A stretch of 64,000 nucleotides of DNA from Burkholderia cepacia ATCC 25416 (GCF_001411495.1 NZ_CP012981.1:1054001-1118000), one strand, 5' to 3'; positions 9,140 through 18,450 are shown, counted from the first letter of the stretch. Notes: generated by a model from the letters alone, not told the origin. Made by a program: numbers and translations.

Positions 9140-9352
9140 ATGACGACGATTCTTCTGAAAGAAAACGAGCCGTTCGAAGTGGCGATTCGCCGCTTTCGCC
9201 GTGCTATCGAAAAAAATGGCCTGATCGCTGAACTGCGCGAGCGCCAGTCCTACGAAAAGCCGACCGCAGTCCGCAAGCGCAAGAAGGCAGCAGCCGTCAA
9301 GCGCCTGCACAAGCGCCTGCGCAGCCAGATGCTGCCGAAGAAGCTCCACTAA
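9140..9352 (+). CDS. rpsU: 30S ribosomal protein S21
   Basis: This 70-residue basic protein matches bS21 throughout: an N-terminal [20 protein letters not shown] followed by a Lys/Arg-rich C-terminal helix ([17 protein letters not shown]). S21 sits in the small subunit near the anti-Shine-Dalgarno end of 16S rRNA and helps initiation. Length is standard. The gene is monocistronic here, with an extended -10 promoter upstream and an intrinsic terminator just after the stop. This copy is not in the rpsU-dnaG-rpoD arrangement known from enterics, and Burkholderia often has more than one rpsU. Confidence 0.96.
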   Translation: MTTILLKENEPFEVAIRRFRRAIEKNGLIAELRERQSYEKPTAVRKRKKAAAVKRLHKRLRSQMLPKKLH

Positions 9353-9374
9353 GAGCGTCTGACGGTTCGCCGCG

Positions 9375-9422
9375 AAACGGCGGAGCGAGCTTCGAAAGAA
9401 GCCGCTCCGCCGTTTTGCTTTT
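9375..9422 (+). terminator. rpsU terminator
   Basis: A 13-bp perfect stem (9375-9387 with 9403-9415) is followed by TTTTGCTTTT. It lies between convergent rpsU and the TonB receptor gene, and the A-rich 5' flank may let it act in both directions. Confidence 0.85.
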
Positions 9423-9503
9423 GCGGCTCGGGAAAATCCCGAGGCCGCCGCGGTGCGGCCATGCCGGCCGGCAGCCGACGGCCTGCGGCCGCCGGCGCGG
9501 GGT

Positions 9504-11627
9504 TCAGAAGTCGATCTTCGCGCTCAGGCTCACCGTGCGCGGGTCGCCCGGCTTCACGTAGTCCGCGTACTGGTATTCCCAGTAACGGCGGTTCAGCACG
9601 TTGTCGATCGACGCGCGCAGCGTCACGTCGTGGCGGCCGATCCGCGTCAGGTAACGCGCCCCCGCATTGACGACGAGAAAGCCCGGGGCGTCGAGGCCGC
9701 CGGCCGCGCGCAGCGGCGTCGCGCCGGTGAATTTCGCATCGACGCCGAGCGTCAGCCCCGGCACGCCGGGTACCGCATAGCCGACGTCGCCGGCGAGCAC
9801 GAAACGCGGTGCGCCCGCGACGCGGTTGCCGTTGTTGCCGATCCCGTTCGCGTACCACGCGTCGAGCAGCATCACGTCGACGCCCGCGTTCCAGCGCGCG
9901 CCGAATTTCGCGCGCGCACCGAACTCGATCCCCTGAATGACCGATTCGCCGTCCTGCACGTAGACGTTCGCCGCGTTCGCATATTCGGCGCTGCGCTCGA
10001 TGCGGAACAACGCGGCCGTCGCGCTCCAGCGCGCGTGCTCGCTCTTGATCCCCAGTTCGTACTGTTTGCTGCGCAGCGGCTTGAGCACCTGGCCGGCGTT
10101 CGCGTAGACGTCGTTCACGCGGCTGCCGGGCTCGAGCGATTCGGCGTAGCTCGCGTACGCGGTGGTCGTCGGCGCGAGCTTGAACATCACCGCGAACGTC
10201 GGCGTCACCACGCCGTTCTGGCGATAGCCGGGATCCTCGGCGCCGCTCGCCTGGAACGAGCGCTGCTCGTAGTTCATGTAGCGCACGCCGGCGAGCACCG
10301 ACCAGCGCGCCGTGAGCTGCACGGTGTCGCTCGCGAACAGCGATTTCTGCACGATCTCGCTCGTGCGGTACTGGACGAAGCCGTGCGGGCTGTCGTAGCG
10401 GTACGGATTCGGCGCATACAGGTTGCCGGCGCCGAGCGGCACGAACACGCTGTTCGCCGAATAGTCGTTCGCCTGCTTCTGCCACGACGCGCCGATCACG
10501 ATCTGGTGGCTGAACGCTCCCGTGCGTACCTTGCCCTCGACCATCGCGCGCCACTGGCTGAAGCGGTGATCCTCCATCCCGACGTAGCGGCTGTCGGTGT
10601 AGTTGCCGGCTGCATCCTGCAGGTACAGCGTGCTTTCGTTGCGGCGGCGCGTCGCCTTGCTGTAGCTGTACGCCACGTCGAGCTGCCAGTCGGGCGCGAA
10701 CTGGTACTGCAGCCCGGCCGTATAGAGCTGCAGGTTCGTGTTCAGGTACTGGTCCCTGCCGCCGAGGTTCGTCGTGCCGCCGCTGATCGTCGCGGGCAGC
10801 ACGCCGCCTGGATAGCTGCCGGTGAAGATCGACGGCGTCTGGCCCGTCGTGCGGCGATCCTGGTACAGCGCGCCGACATTCACCGACAGGTCGCGCGTCA
10901 GGTTCGCCTGCAGCGCGAGCGATACGCTGTCGCGGCGGATGTTGCCGTCGTTGTACGTCCTGCCTTCCTCGTGCGTCGCGTTCAGCCGCGCGCCGAACCT
11001 GCCGTCCGGCCCGAAGCGCTGGCCGAGATCGACGTGCTCGGTCCACACATTGGTGCTCCGGTAGCCGACGTCGACGCTGCGCACGGGTTCGGCGCCGGGC
11101 TGCTTCGTCACGTAGTTGACGACGCCGCCGGGCGTCACGAAGCCGTACAGGAAACCGCCGAGCCCCTTCAGCAGCTCGACGCGATCGAGCTGCTCGTACG
11201 GCATCGTGATCCCGTACGTGACGAACGGCAGCCCGTCGATCTTGTAGCCGTTCTGCCAGTCGAGCTGCATGCCGCGCACGGTCATGTAGCTGGCCCACGC
11301 GCTGTACGCGCCGCTGTTGTCGGACACCGACGCGTCGTTCGCGAACACGTCGCCGAGCTTGTACGGCTGGCGTGCCTCGAGTTCCTCCGACGTGACGATC
11401 GTCGTCGAGAACGGCGTGTCGAGCTGGCGGCGCGTGCCGAGCGCGCCGGTGGAGACCGTGTCGGTCAGGTGCTGCGGCGAGTCGTGCGCGGCCGTGACGT
11501 TGACGGCAGGCAGCACCGTGGCGCCGCCGGGAGAATCGTCCGCGTGCGCGAGCGACGCGGCAACGCAGGCAAGGGCGGCGGCCATGCGGCGTGGGCGGAC
11601 GGGAGGGCGGGCGAGGCTGGTGGTCAT
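9504..11627 (-). CDS. TonB-dependent siderophore receptor
   Basis: This 707-residue outer-membrane protein has a signal peptide (AAALACVAASLAHA), a plug domain (about residues 45-160, including the segment from VTSEELEARQPYKLGDVF to VELLKGLGGFLYGF) and a 22-strand-type barrel. It ends in Phe (SLSAKIDF), as required for BAM recognition. Such receptors import ferric siderophores using TonB energy. There is no N-terminal signalling domain, so transcription control through a FecR-type relay is not expected. The ATG at 11627 is chosen because the signal peptide starts there. A Fur-like box lies 18-36 bp upstream. The divergent gene encodes a PepSY membrane protein often paired with iron uptake. 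The siderophore is unknown. Confidence 0.9.
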   Translation of the reverse strand: MTTSLARPPVRPRRMAAALACVAASLAHADDSPGGATVLPAVNVTAAHDSPQHLTDTVSTGALGTRRQLDTPFSTTIVTSEELEARQPYKLGDVFANDASVSDNSGAYSAWASYMTVRGMQLDWQNGYKIDGLPFVTYGITMPYEQLDRVELLKGLGGFLYGFVTPGGVVNYVTKQPGAEPVRSVDVGYRSTNVWTEHVDLGQRFGPDGRFGARLNATHEEGRTYNDGNIRRDSVSLALQANLTRDLSVNVGALYQDRRTTGQTPSIFTGSYPGGVLPATISGGTTNLGGRDQYLNTNLQLYTAGLQYQFAPDWQLDVAYSYSKATRRRNESTLYLQDAAGNYTDSRYVGMEDHRFSQWRAMVEGKVRTGAFSHQIVIGASWQKQANDYSANSVFVPLGAGNLYAPNPYRYDSPHGFVQYRTSEIVQKSLFASDTVQLTARWSVLAGVRYMNYEQRSFQASGAEDPGYRQNGVVTPTFAVMFKLAPTTTAYASYAESLEPGSRVNDVYANAGQVLKPLRSKQYELGIKSEHARWSATAALFRIERSAEYANAANVYVQDGESVIQGIEFGARAKFGARWNAGVDVMLLDAWYANGIGNNGNRVAGAPRFVLAGDVGYAVPGVPGLTLGVDAKFTGATPLRAAGGLDAPGFLVVNAGARYLTRIGRHDVTLRASIDNVLNRRYWEYQYADYVKPGDPRTVSLSAKIDF

Positions 11628-11644
11628 CGTGGATAAGTAAAAAT

Positions 11645-11663
11645 GCAAGTAAGAATCATTCGC
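11645..11663. promoter_or_regulatory. Fur-box-like operator
   Basis: GCAAGTAAGAATCATTCGC matches the 19-bp Fur consensus at about 12 of 19 positions, with the core AATCATT intact. It lies between the divergent TonB receptor and PepSY genes, 18 bp from the receptor start codon, so iron-dependent repression of the receptor and perhaps both genes is likely. Confidence 0.6.
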
Positions 11664-11854
11664 ATTGCGATAAAATGCCGCGCATCGTACCAAAACCCGT
11701 CGAACGCGCAACAATTCCATGCCGCGCGCAAGGGCATCCGGCCTCGCCAGCGACGGCCGGCACCGCTCGTGCGCGGCGCGTGACCTCAAATGACCTGCAT
11801 TTCGTTGATCCGGGGCCGCTCGTGCCGGCCTGCTTTCCCTTTGCCGGGGGCGCG

Positions 11855-13090
11855 ATGAATGCGTTCCTGCGACCGTTTCTCGTCCGCCTGCATCGCTGGT
11901 TCGGCCTCGCGATCGCGCTGTTCCTGTTCGTCGCGGGGCTGACCGGCGCACTGATCGCGTGGGACCACGAGATCGACGCGCTACTGAACCCGGACTTCTA
12001 CACCGCACGCAGCGATGCGGCGCCGCTTGATCCGCTCGCGCTCGCGGCGCGCATCGAGGCCGCCGACCCGCGCGTGCAGGTGACCTATCTGCCGCTCGCG
12101 ATCGAACCGGGCCATACGCTGCAGGCCGGCGTGATGCCGCGCACCGATCCGGCGACCGGCCGGCCGTACGCGCTCGACTTCAGCCAGATCGCCGTCGATC
12201 CCGCGACCGGCGCGGTGCAGGGGCGCCGCGAATGGGGCGCGCCGTCGCTCGCGCGGCTCGACCTGATGCCGTTCATCTACCGGCTGCACTACTCGCTGTT
12301 CCTGCCGGTGTACGGCGGGATCAACTTCGGGTTCTGGGTGATGGGCGTCGTCGGCATCGTGTGGGCGATCGACAGCCTGATCGCGCTCGTGCTCGCGTTT
12401 CCGAACCTGAAAAGCTGGCGCAAGTCGTTCGCGTTCCGCGTGCGGCGCGGCGGCTATCCGCTGGTGTTCGACCTGCACCGCTCGGGCGGCGTGTGGGTGT
12501 GGGGGCTGCTGCTGGTCGTCGCGGTCACGTCGATCTCGATGAATCTCGCCGTGCCCGTCGTGCGGCCGCTGGTATCGCTGGTGTCGCCGCTCGCCGAGAC
12601 GCCGTACACGAATCCCGAACACTTCCCGCCCGCGCCGCCGGGCAGCACGATGCTGCGGCGCGAGCGGATCGTCGAGATCGCGCGCGCGGCCGGGCGCGAC
12701 GCCGGGATCGCCGCGCCGCCCGGCGCGCTGCTGTTCGCGCCGGCGATGAATGCCTACGCAGTCGGGTTCTTCACGCCCGGCAACGATCACGGCGACGTCG
12801 GGCTCGGCAACGCGTGGCTCTACTGGGACGCCGTGACCGGCAAGCCCGTCGCCGCCCAGGTGCCGGGCCGCGGCTCGGCCGGCGACCTGTTCATGCAGGC
12901 GCAGTTTCCGCTGCACTCGGGGCGGATCGCCGGCGTCGCGGGCCGCGCCGCGGTGAGCGTGCTCGGGATCGTCATCGCGATGCTGAGCGTGACGGGCATC
13001 TGCATCTGGGTGAAGAAGCGCAGCGCGCGCGTGCGGGCCGCACGCAGTGCGCGGGCGGTTGCGCCGGTGCCGTCGCGCGCCGCGAGGTGA
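11855..13090 (+). CDS. PepSY-associated transmembrane protein (iron-regulated membrane protein)
   Basis: This 411-residue inner-membrane protein has an N-terminal helix (LHRWFGLAIALFLFVAGLTGALIAW), a periplasmic PepSY-like region, two or more central helices (GFWVMGVVGIVWAIDSLIALVLAF and VWGLLLVVAVTSISMNL) and a C-terminal helix (AAVSVLGIVIAMLSVTGICIWV). The pattern is that of PepSY_TM/PiuB proteins, often found beside TonB receptors and thought to help reduce or release iron from siderophores in the periplasm. The ATG at 11855 begins the first conserved segment. The divergent receptor gene and the Fur-like box support a role in iron uptake; the precise reaction is unproven. Confidence 0.85.
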   Translation: MNAFLRPFLVRLHRWFGLAIALFLFVAGLTGALIAWDHEIDALLNPDFYTARSDAAPLDPLALAARIEAADPRVQVTYLPLAIEPGHTLQAGVMPRTDPATGRPYALDFSQIAVDPATGAVQGRREWGAPSLARLDLMPFIYRLHYSLFLPVYGGINFGFWVMGVVGIVWAIDSLIALVLAFPNLKSWRKSFAFRVRRGGYPLVFDLHRSGGVWVWGLLLVVAVTSISMNLAVPVVRPLVSLVSPLAETPYTNPEHFPPAPPGSTMLRRERIVEIARAAGRDAGIAAPPGALLFAPAMNAYAVGFFTPGNDHGDVGLGNAWLYWDAVTGKPVAAQVPGRGSAGDLFMQAQFPLHSGRIAGVAGRAAVSVLGIVIAMLSVTGICIWVKKRSARVRAARSARAVAPVPSRAAR

Positions 13091-13217
13091 GCGGTTGCGC
13101 GTTGCGCATCGTTTCGTGAGGGGGCGGCTGGCGGCCTGGCCGGAATTGCCGGCACAACCGGCATAACCGCCGCAGGGGCCGCGGCGAACGACGGGCGGCC
13201 GGCGGATGCCCGCGCCG

Positions 13218-13820
13218 TCAGCCCGCCTTGCGCCGGCGTGCCGGCTGCTTGCCGCCGAGCGCCGCGCATTGCGCGTGGCATGGGCAGCCGACCTCGTGAT
13301 CGTTGACCATGCCGGTGGCCTGCATCAGCGCATAGCAGATCGTCGAACCGACGAACTTGCAGCCGTACGCCTTCAGCGCCTTGCTGAGCGCGTCGGACTG
13401 CTCGGTCGACGCGGGCGCGTCGCGGTACGACTGCCACGCGTTCTGGACCGGCGCGCCGCCGACGAACGACCACAGGAACGCGGCGAGCGACCCGTGCTCT
13501 TCCCGGATGCGCTGCACGGCACGCGCATTGGTGACCGCCGATTCGACCTTGGCGCGATTGCGCACGATGCCGGGATTCTCGAGCAGCTTTTCGATGCGCT
13601 TCGGCGTGAAGCGCGCGACGGCATCGACGTCGAAATCCGCAAAGGCGTCGCGATAGCCCGCGCGCTTGTTCAGGATCGTCGACCACGACAGCCCGGCCTG
13701 CGCCCCTTCCAGGATCAGCATTTCGAACAGGTGGCGATCGTCGTGCGACGGCACGCCCCACTCGGTATCGTGATAGTGAGCATCCGCTTCAGTCTTCACC
13801 CAGTTGCACCGCTGCGACAT
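13218..13820 (-). CDS. tag: DNA-3-methyladenine glycosylase I
   Basis: This 200-residue enzyme excises 3-methyladenine from alkylated DNA in base excision repair. Family signatures are clear: RCNWVKTEADAHYHDTEWG at the N-terminus, holding the Cys and His zinc ligands, and CYALMQATGMVNDHE followed by a Cys/His-rich end (CPCHAQC) with the remaining ligands. FVGSTICYAL is the conserved region around the base pocket. The length matches E. coli Tag closely. The gene stands alone between a PepSY gene and a divergent kinase gene. No Ada-type operator was noticed. Confidence 0.95.
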   Translation of the reverse strand: MSQRCNWVKTEADAHYHDTEWGVPSHDDRHLFEMLILEGAQAGLSWSTILNKRAGYRDAFADFDVDAVARFTPKRIEKLLENPGIVRNRAKVESAVTNARAVQRIREEHGSLAAFLWSFVGGAPVQNAWQSYRDAPASTEQSDALSKALKAYGCKFVGSTICYALMQATGMVNDHEVGCPCHAQCAALGGKQPARRRKAG

Positions 13821-13962
13821 CGTCTGCCTCGTTTTCAGTGTCGATTCGATCGCGCCAGCATAGCGGAAGCCCTTTTCACGGAACAGCCGGCCGAACGGCA
13901 GATGGGCGCGCGGCGCCGATCCGGTTAAGCTTGGCGCCTGTTCGAATCAGCGGGATGAAGGC

Positions 13963-14844
13963 ATGGCGGCATTACTTTTTGCGATCGGGATCGACGGTGG
14001 CGGCACGGGCACGCGCGCGGTGCTGGCCGACCGGCACGGGCGCGAGCTCGCGCAGGGGCGCGGCGGCCCGTCGGGGCTCGGGCTCGGCATCGAGCGCGCG
14101 TGGGCGTCGATCGGCGCGGCCTGCGCGGACGCGTTCACGCGGGCCGGCCTCGCATTCGACTGGCCGCAGTGCGCGCTCGGCTGCGGGCTCGCGGGCGTCA
14201 ACAATGCCGCGTGGCTCGCCGCGTTCCGCGCGCAGGCCCCGCTCGGCGCGCTCGCGGTCGAGAGCGACGCGTATACGACCGTCGTCGGCGCACACGGCGG
14301 CGCGCCGGGGCTCATCGTCGCGCTCGGCACCGGCAGCATCGCGGCGGCGCTCGATGCGGCCGGCGCCTGCCGGATCGCGGGCGGCTTCGGCTTTCCGTCC
14401 GGCGACGAGGCGAGCGGTGCGTGGCTCGGCGTGCGCGCGCTCGCGTATGCGCAGCAGGCGCTCGACGGCCGCGTACCGCGCGATGCGTTCGCGAACGCGT
14501 TGCTCGCGGAAACGGGCGCGCAGGATCGCGACGCGCTCGTCCAGTGGTCGTGCGATGCGAACCAGACGATCTACGCGCGGCTTGCGCCGATCGTGTTCGC
14601 GCACCGTTCGCATCCGGTCGCGGGCGCGCTGATCGCGCAGGCGGGCGACGAGATCGGCAAGATGATCGACGCGCTCGATCCGCAGCAGGCGCTGCCGGTC
14701 GCGCTGTGCGGCGGCCTGGCGGACGCACTGGCTCCGGCCGTGCCGGCGCGCCACGCCGCCCGGCTGCGCGCGCCGCTCGACGATTCGGCGCACGGCGCGC
14801 TGCGGCTCGCGCTGCAGGCGCTGCACGAGGCGGAAGGCAACTGA
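13963..14844 (+). CDS. BadF/BadG/BcrA/BcrD-family ATPase, N-acetylglucosamine kinase-like
   Basis: This 293-residue sugar-kinase-fold protein has the N-terminal phosphate loop GIDGGGTGTRAVL, a second ATP-binding segment (IVALGTGSIAAAL) and a C-terminal adenosine motif region (VALCGGLADAL). Family members include N-acetylglucosamine and glucosamine kinases used in peptidoglycan or chitin sugar recycling. The substrate cannot be fixed from sequence and no sugar transporter is adjacent. The ATG at 13963 follows a weak purine-rich site. The downstream HAD phosphatase starts 143 bp later and may be independently transcribed. Confidence 0.78.
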   Translation: MAALLFAIGIDGGGTGTRAVLADRHGRELAQGRGGPSGLGLGIERAWASIGAACADAFTRAGLAFDWPQCALGCGLAGVNNAAWLAAFRAQAPLGALAVESDAYTTVVGAHGGAPGLIVALGTGSIAAALDAAGACRIAGGFGFPSGDEASGAWLGVRALAYAQQALDGRVPRDAFANALLAETGAQDRDALVQWSCDANQTIYARLAPIVFAHRSHPVAGALIAQAGDEIGKMIDALDPQQALPVALCGGLADALAPAVPARHAARLRAPLDDSAHGALRLALQALHEAEGN

Positions 14845-14987
14845 GCAACTGAAGGCATTTGAGGACAGCTGAACGCGTACCGAAACCGGGCCGACGGCGG
14901 CGATCGACCGGGAACCGTCCGGCGGGCAACCGGGCACGACGTTAGAATGGCCGTTCCGCAGAGCCCTGAGCGCCATTCTTCCGTCCC

Positions 14988-15812
14988 ATGTACAAAGTCA
15001 TCGCCACCGATCTCGACGGTACCTTGCTGAACAGCGACCACCAGCTCGATCCGTACACGATCGACACCGTCCGCCGGCTCGACCGCGACGGCCTGCAGTT
15101 CGTGATCGCCACCGGGCGCCACTACGCGGACGTCGCCGGCATTCGCGACGTGCTCGGCATCCGGCCGTACCTGATCACGTCGAACGGCGCGCGCGTGCAT
15201 GCGCCGGACGACACGACGATCCACGCGCAGGACATCGATCCGGCAATCGTCCGCGGCCTCGTGCAGCCGGATATCGTCGGTGCGCACGGCCGCGTGATCG
15301 TCAACCTGTTCACCGACCAGGGCTGGCTGATCGACCGCGACGCGCCGCACCTGCTCGAATTCCACCAGGATTCGGGCTTCCGCTACAACGTGATCGACAT
15401 GGCCGCGCACGACGGCACGGATATCGCGAAGGTGCTGTACATCGGCGATCCGGCCGATCTGGCGATCGTCGCCGAGCAGATGCGCGTGCGCTTCGGCGAT
15501 GCGCTGTACGTCACGTACTCGCTGCCCGACTGCCTGGAAGTGATGACCGCGAACGTGTCGAAAGGCCGCGCGCTGCGCTCGGTGCTCGCGCGGCTCGGTG
15601 TCGACACCGGCCACTGCATCGCGTTCGGCGACAACATGAACGACATCGACCTGCTCGAGACCGCCGGCCACGCGTTCATGATGAACAATGCGAACCCCGA
15701 CCTGGTCGCGCGGTTGCCGCACATCCCGCGGATCGGCAACAACTTCGACGCGGGCGTCGCCCGTCACCTGCGCACGCTGTTCTCGCTCGAAGGCAACGCC
15801 GCCGCGTCCTGA
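14988..15812 (+). CDS. Cof-type HAD-IIB phosphatase (YidA-like)
   Basis: This 274-residue soluble hydrolase carries all HAD signatures: motif I DLDGTLLNSDHQ with both Asp, motif II IATGR, the motif III Lys in NVSKGRALRSVL, and motif IV FGDNMNDIDLLE. The large C2B cap lies between motifs II and III, as in Cof/YidA proteins that dephosphorylate sugar phosphates and similar metabolites. The preferred substrate is unknown. The length is normal and the ATG at 14988 starts directly at the conserved YKVIATDLDGT segment. It is convergent with aqpZ. Confidence 0.88.
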   Translation: MYKVIATDLDGTLLNSDHQLDPYTIDTVRRLDRDGLQFVIATGRHYADVAGIRDVLGIRPYLITSNGARVHAPDDTTIHAQDIDPAIVRGLVQPDIVGAHGRVIVNLFTDQGWLIDRDAPHLLEFHQDSGFRYNVIDMAAHDGTDIAKVLYIGDPADLAIVAEQMRVRFGDALYVTYSLPDCLEVMTANVSKGRALRSVLARLGVDTGHCIAFGDNMNDIDLLETAGHAFMMNNANPDLVARLPHIPRIGNNFDAGVARHLRTLFSLEGNAAAS

Positions 15813-15834
15813 GCGTCCGCCCCGGGCGGAAATG

Positions 15835-15859
15835 AAAAACGGGCGCCAGCGGCGCCCGT
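15835..15859 (-). terminator. aqpZ terminator
   Basis: A 9-bp perfect stem (15839-15847 with 15851-15859, loop AGC) is followed on the minus strand by TTTTCATTT. It ends transcription of aqpZ and separates it from the convergent HAD gene. Confidence 0.75.
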
Positions 15860-15930
15860 CGAAATTACCTGCCTCGATCTTCTTGGACAGCGTGAGGCTC
15901 GCTGCTCTGCTCGCTTGACCCCGTAGTGAT

Positions 15931-16671
15931 TTATTCGCTTGTGCGAGCGGATGCCGGCAGCAGGTCGACGGCGTTGTCACGCCCCGCGACCAGCGGGTAG
16001 ATGATCCCGGCGAGTGCCGCGCCGATGATCGGCGCCACCCAGAACAGCCAGAGCTGGCCGATCGCTTCGCCGCCCACGAACAGCGCGGGGCCGGTCGAGC
16101 GGGCCGGGTTCACCGACGTGTTGGTGACCGGAATCGAGATCAGGTGAATCAGCGTCAGGCAAAGGCCGATCGCGATCGGCGCGAAGCCGGCCGGTGCGCG
16201 CTTGTCGGTGGCGCCCAGGATCACGAACAGGAAGAAGCCCGTCATCACGACTTCGCAAATGAACGCCGCGCCGAGTGCGTAGTGGCCGGGCGAGCGCTCG
16301 CCGAAGCCGTTCGTCGCGAAGCCGCTGCCGACGACGTCGAAGCCCGGCTTGCCGGTCGCGATCAGGTACAGCACGAATGCGCCGAGCGTTGCGCCGACAA
16401 CCTGCGCGACGATGTACGGCACGAGATCGCGTGCGGGGAAGCGGCCGGCGACCGTCAGGCCGACGCTCACCGCGGGATTCAGGTGGCAGCCCGAAATATG
16501 GCCAATTGCGAATGCCATCGTCAGCACGGTCAGGCCGAAGGCAAGTGCGACGCCGGCAAAGCCGATGCCGAGGCCCGGAAAGGCGGCGGCCAGCACGGCG
16601 CTTCCGCACCCGCCGAGCACCAGCCAGAACGTGCCGAATGCCTCTGCAGCGAGACGCTGAGAAAGATTCAT
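15931..16671 (-). CDS. aqpZ: Aquaporin Z
   Basis: This 246-residue inner-membrane water channel has six predicted helices and both half-helix NPA motifs (HLNPAVS after helix 2 and [10 protein letters not shown] after helix 5). The aromatic/arginine filter residues typical of AqpZ are consistent with the Phe in AFGLTVL and the Arg after the second NPA, which favours a water rather than a glycerol channel. The N-terminus [20 protein letters not shown] is characteristic. Length is slightly above the E. coli protein. It is monocistronic, with an intrinsic terminator downstream and a 304-bp AT-richer gap upstream shared with the divergent H-NS-like gene. Confidence 0.95.
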   Translation of the reverse strand: MNLSQRLAAEAFGTFWLVLGGCGSAVLAAAFPGLGIGFAGVALAFGLTVLTMAFAIGHISGCHLNPAVSVGLTVAGRFPARDLVPYIVAQVVGATLGAFVLYLIATGKPGFDVVGSGFATNGFGERSPGHYALGAAFICEVVMTGFFLFVILGATDKRAPAGFAPIAIGLCLTLIHLISIPVTNTSVNPARSTGPALFVGGEAIGQLWLFWVAPIIGAALAGIIYPLVAGRDNAVDLLPASARTSE

Positions 16672-16975
16672 GTAAGGACCTCGTTCAAGTTCAAGTGGAT
16701 TGAAGGCGACCGGACGATGCGACGGATTTAAACCGTCATCCGGAATTGGTCTGGATTATAGGAAATGAATCGGGTGGGGGAGGGTCAACGATTGTTAAAT
16801 TTTAATGGCTGACGAATGCCCTTATTAGAATAAGTCCGCATTCTCGATATAGTCGAATCGGTTAAAGATGGCAGCATTAATTTCGAAGGGCAGGGCGGCA
16901 GTGCGGATGGCGTAACGGATGTTGGTGTCCCGGCCGGATTCGCCGGGGCCGCATCATCAAAAGGGGAGTCGAAAA
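16672..16975. other. Gene-free AT-rich intergenic region between aqpZ and hns-like gene
   Basis: No gene is supported here. The stretch is much richer in A and T than its surroundings (for example around 16790-16880) and includes the short palindrome TTATTAGAATAA (16822-16833) and TATAGT (16848-16853). It should hold the divergent promoters, and its composition suits binding by the H-NS-like protein itself. Confidence 0.5.
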
Positions 16976-17272
16976 ATGTCTCAATACGCGAAACTCAAGG
17001 CGCAGATCGCGGATCTGCAGGCCCAGGCGGATGATGTGCGCCGCCAGGAAGTGGCGGTAGTGATTGCCGAAGTCCAGCAAAAGATTGCCGAATATGGACT
17101 GACTGCCCAGGATCTGGGCTTCGCGGAGCGAGCGAAGCGCGGGCGCCCGCCGAAGAAGGCGCCGCTGCCGCCGAAATACCGCGATCCGAAGTCGGGCGCG
17201 ACCTGGAGCGGGCGCGGCAAGCCGCCGAATTGGATCGTCGGTAAAAACCGCGATCGTTTCCTGATCGAATGA
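16976..17272 (+). CDS. H-NS family nucleoid-associated protein
   Basis: This 98-residue protein has an N-terminal coiled-coil oligomerisation segment (KLKAQIADLQAQADDVRRQE, extending to about residue 50), a basic linker (KRGRPPKKAPLPPKY) and the C-terminal DNA-binding motif DPKSGATWSGRGKPPNWI typical of H-NS/HvrA/BpH3 proteins. It would bind AT-rich DNA and silence genes. The ATG at 16976 is chosen for the AGGGGAG site just upstream and because the coiled coil starts there. A paralogue of the same design is at 53361-53654. A long bidirectional terminator follows. Confidence 0.92.
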   Translation: MSQYAKLKAQIADLQAQADDVRRQEVAVVIAEVQQKIAEYGLTAQDLGFAERAKRGRPPKKAPLPPKYRDPKSGATWSGRGKPPNWIVGKNRDRFLIE

Positions 17273-17289
17273 CCGAATGACCGAAAACC

Positions 17290-17329
17290 CAAACAAAAGA
17301 GCCGCATCGAGATGCGGCTCTTTTGTTTG
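17290..17329. terminator. Bidirectional terminator between hns-like and GT4 genes
   Basis: A 19-bp perfect inverted repeat (17290-17308 with 17311-17329) has A-rich and T-rich arms, giving TTTTGTTTG on either strand. It separates two convergent genes. Confidence 0.88.
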
Positions 17330-17385
17330 GCGCGCCGATTGCGGCGCGGATTGGATTACGAAATATTTCTTCGCGGATTTCCGTA

Positions 17386-18450
17386 TCAGGCGCCGGCGAC
17401 GCGGCGCAATGCCGGTTGGCGCGCTCCCGTGCAAAGCGATTCGTAAGTTTCGACATAACGCTGCGCCATTGCCTTCGAACTGAAGCGCGTATCGAAACGT
17501 TCGCGGATCGCGGTGCGCGACAGGCTGTCGATCCGGTGCAGCGCGCCGACCGCACCCTGTACGTCCTCGACGATGAAGCCCGTGACGCCGTCCTCGATCA
17601 CTTCCGGCACCGAGCCGCGGTTGAATGCGACGACCGGCGTGCCGCAGGCCATCGCCTCGATCATCACGAGGCCGAACGGCTCCGGCCAGTCGATCGGGAA
17701 CAGCAGCGCCTTCGCGCCGGACAGGAACGCGGGCTTCTGCGCCTCGTTGATCTCGCCGATGAATTCGACGTGCGCCTCGCCGAGCAGCGGCTCGATCACT
17801 TCCTTGAAATAGTCGGCGTCCGCCTTGTCGACCTTCGCGGCGATCTTCAGCGGCAGGCCGCTTTGCGCGGCGATCCGGATCGCGGTGTCGACGCGCTTTT
17901 CGGGGCAGATCCGGCCGAGGAACGCGAGGTATTCGGGCTTCACGCCCGGCTGCGGCGTGAGCAGCGTGTCGGGCAGCCCGTGATACACGGTGCCGGCCCA
18001 CGCAGCCTGCGGCAGCGGCTTGCGCTGGTTGTTCGAGATCGACACGACCGGCGCGTCGGGGAACGCGTCGAACATCGGCTGCAGTTCCGGCAGGTCGAGG
18101 CGGCCGTGCAGCGTCGTCACGTACGGCGTGTCGAGGCGCGACATCAGCGGGAACGGCAGGTAGTCGAGGTGGAAGTGCAGCACGTCGAATTCGTGCGCGA
18201 CCCGGGCGACCTGCTCGAGGAGGCGCATATGGGGCGCCATCGAATCGCGGATCGACGGATCGAGCCGCAGCGCGCGCGGCCAGGCCGCCTCGAGGCGCGC
18301 CGACGTGACGGAGTCGCCGCTGGCGAACAGCGTCACGTCGTGGCCGAGTTCGACGAGCGCCTCGGTGAGGTAGGACACGACACGCTCGGTGCCGCCGTAG
18401 AGTTTCGGCGGAACGGCTTCGTAAAGCGGCGCGATCTGGGCAATTCGCAT
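17386..18450 (-). CDS. Glycosyltransferase family 4 protein
   Basis: This 354-residue GT-B enzyme starts with the GT4 N-terminal pattern MRIAQIAPLYEAVPPKLYGGTERVV and carries the C-terminal nucleotide-sugar motif EPFGLVMIEAMACGTPVVAF, whose two Glu form the family E-x7-E signature. LAFLGRICPEKRVDTAI is the hinge before the second Rossmann domain. It is soluble with no signal peptide. The ATG at 18450 has AGGAG upstream (minus strand) and begins the conserved fold; the frame runs further upstream without similarity. The acceptor is unknown; nearby genes give no pathway, so capsule, trehalose-type or surface glycan roles all remain open. Confidence 0.88.
   Translation of the reverse strand: MRIAQIAPLYEAVPPKLYGGTERVVSYLTEALVELGHDVTLFASGDSVTSARLEAAWPRALRLDPSIRDSMAPHMRLLEQVARVAHEFDVLHFHLDYLPFPLMSRLDTPYVTTLHGRLDLPELQPMFDAFPDAPVVSISNNQRKPLPQAAWAGTVYHGLPDTLLTPQPGVKPEYLAFLGRICPEKRVDTAIRIAAQSGLPLKIAAKVDKADADYFKEVIEPLLGEAHVEFIGEINEAQKPAFLSGAKALLFPIDWPEPFGLVMIEAMACGTPVVAFNRGSVPEVIEDGVTGFIVEDVQGAVGALHRIDSLSRTAIRERFDTRFSSKAMAQRYVETYESLCTGARQPALRRVAGA

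Noticed and set aside
9453..11636. A 727-residue plus-strand frame opposite the TonB receptor.
   Set aside because: The receptor has a signal peptide, plug, barrel and terminal Phe; the opposite frame is Arg/Ala/Val-rich without any domain.
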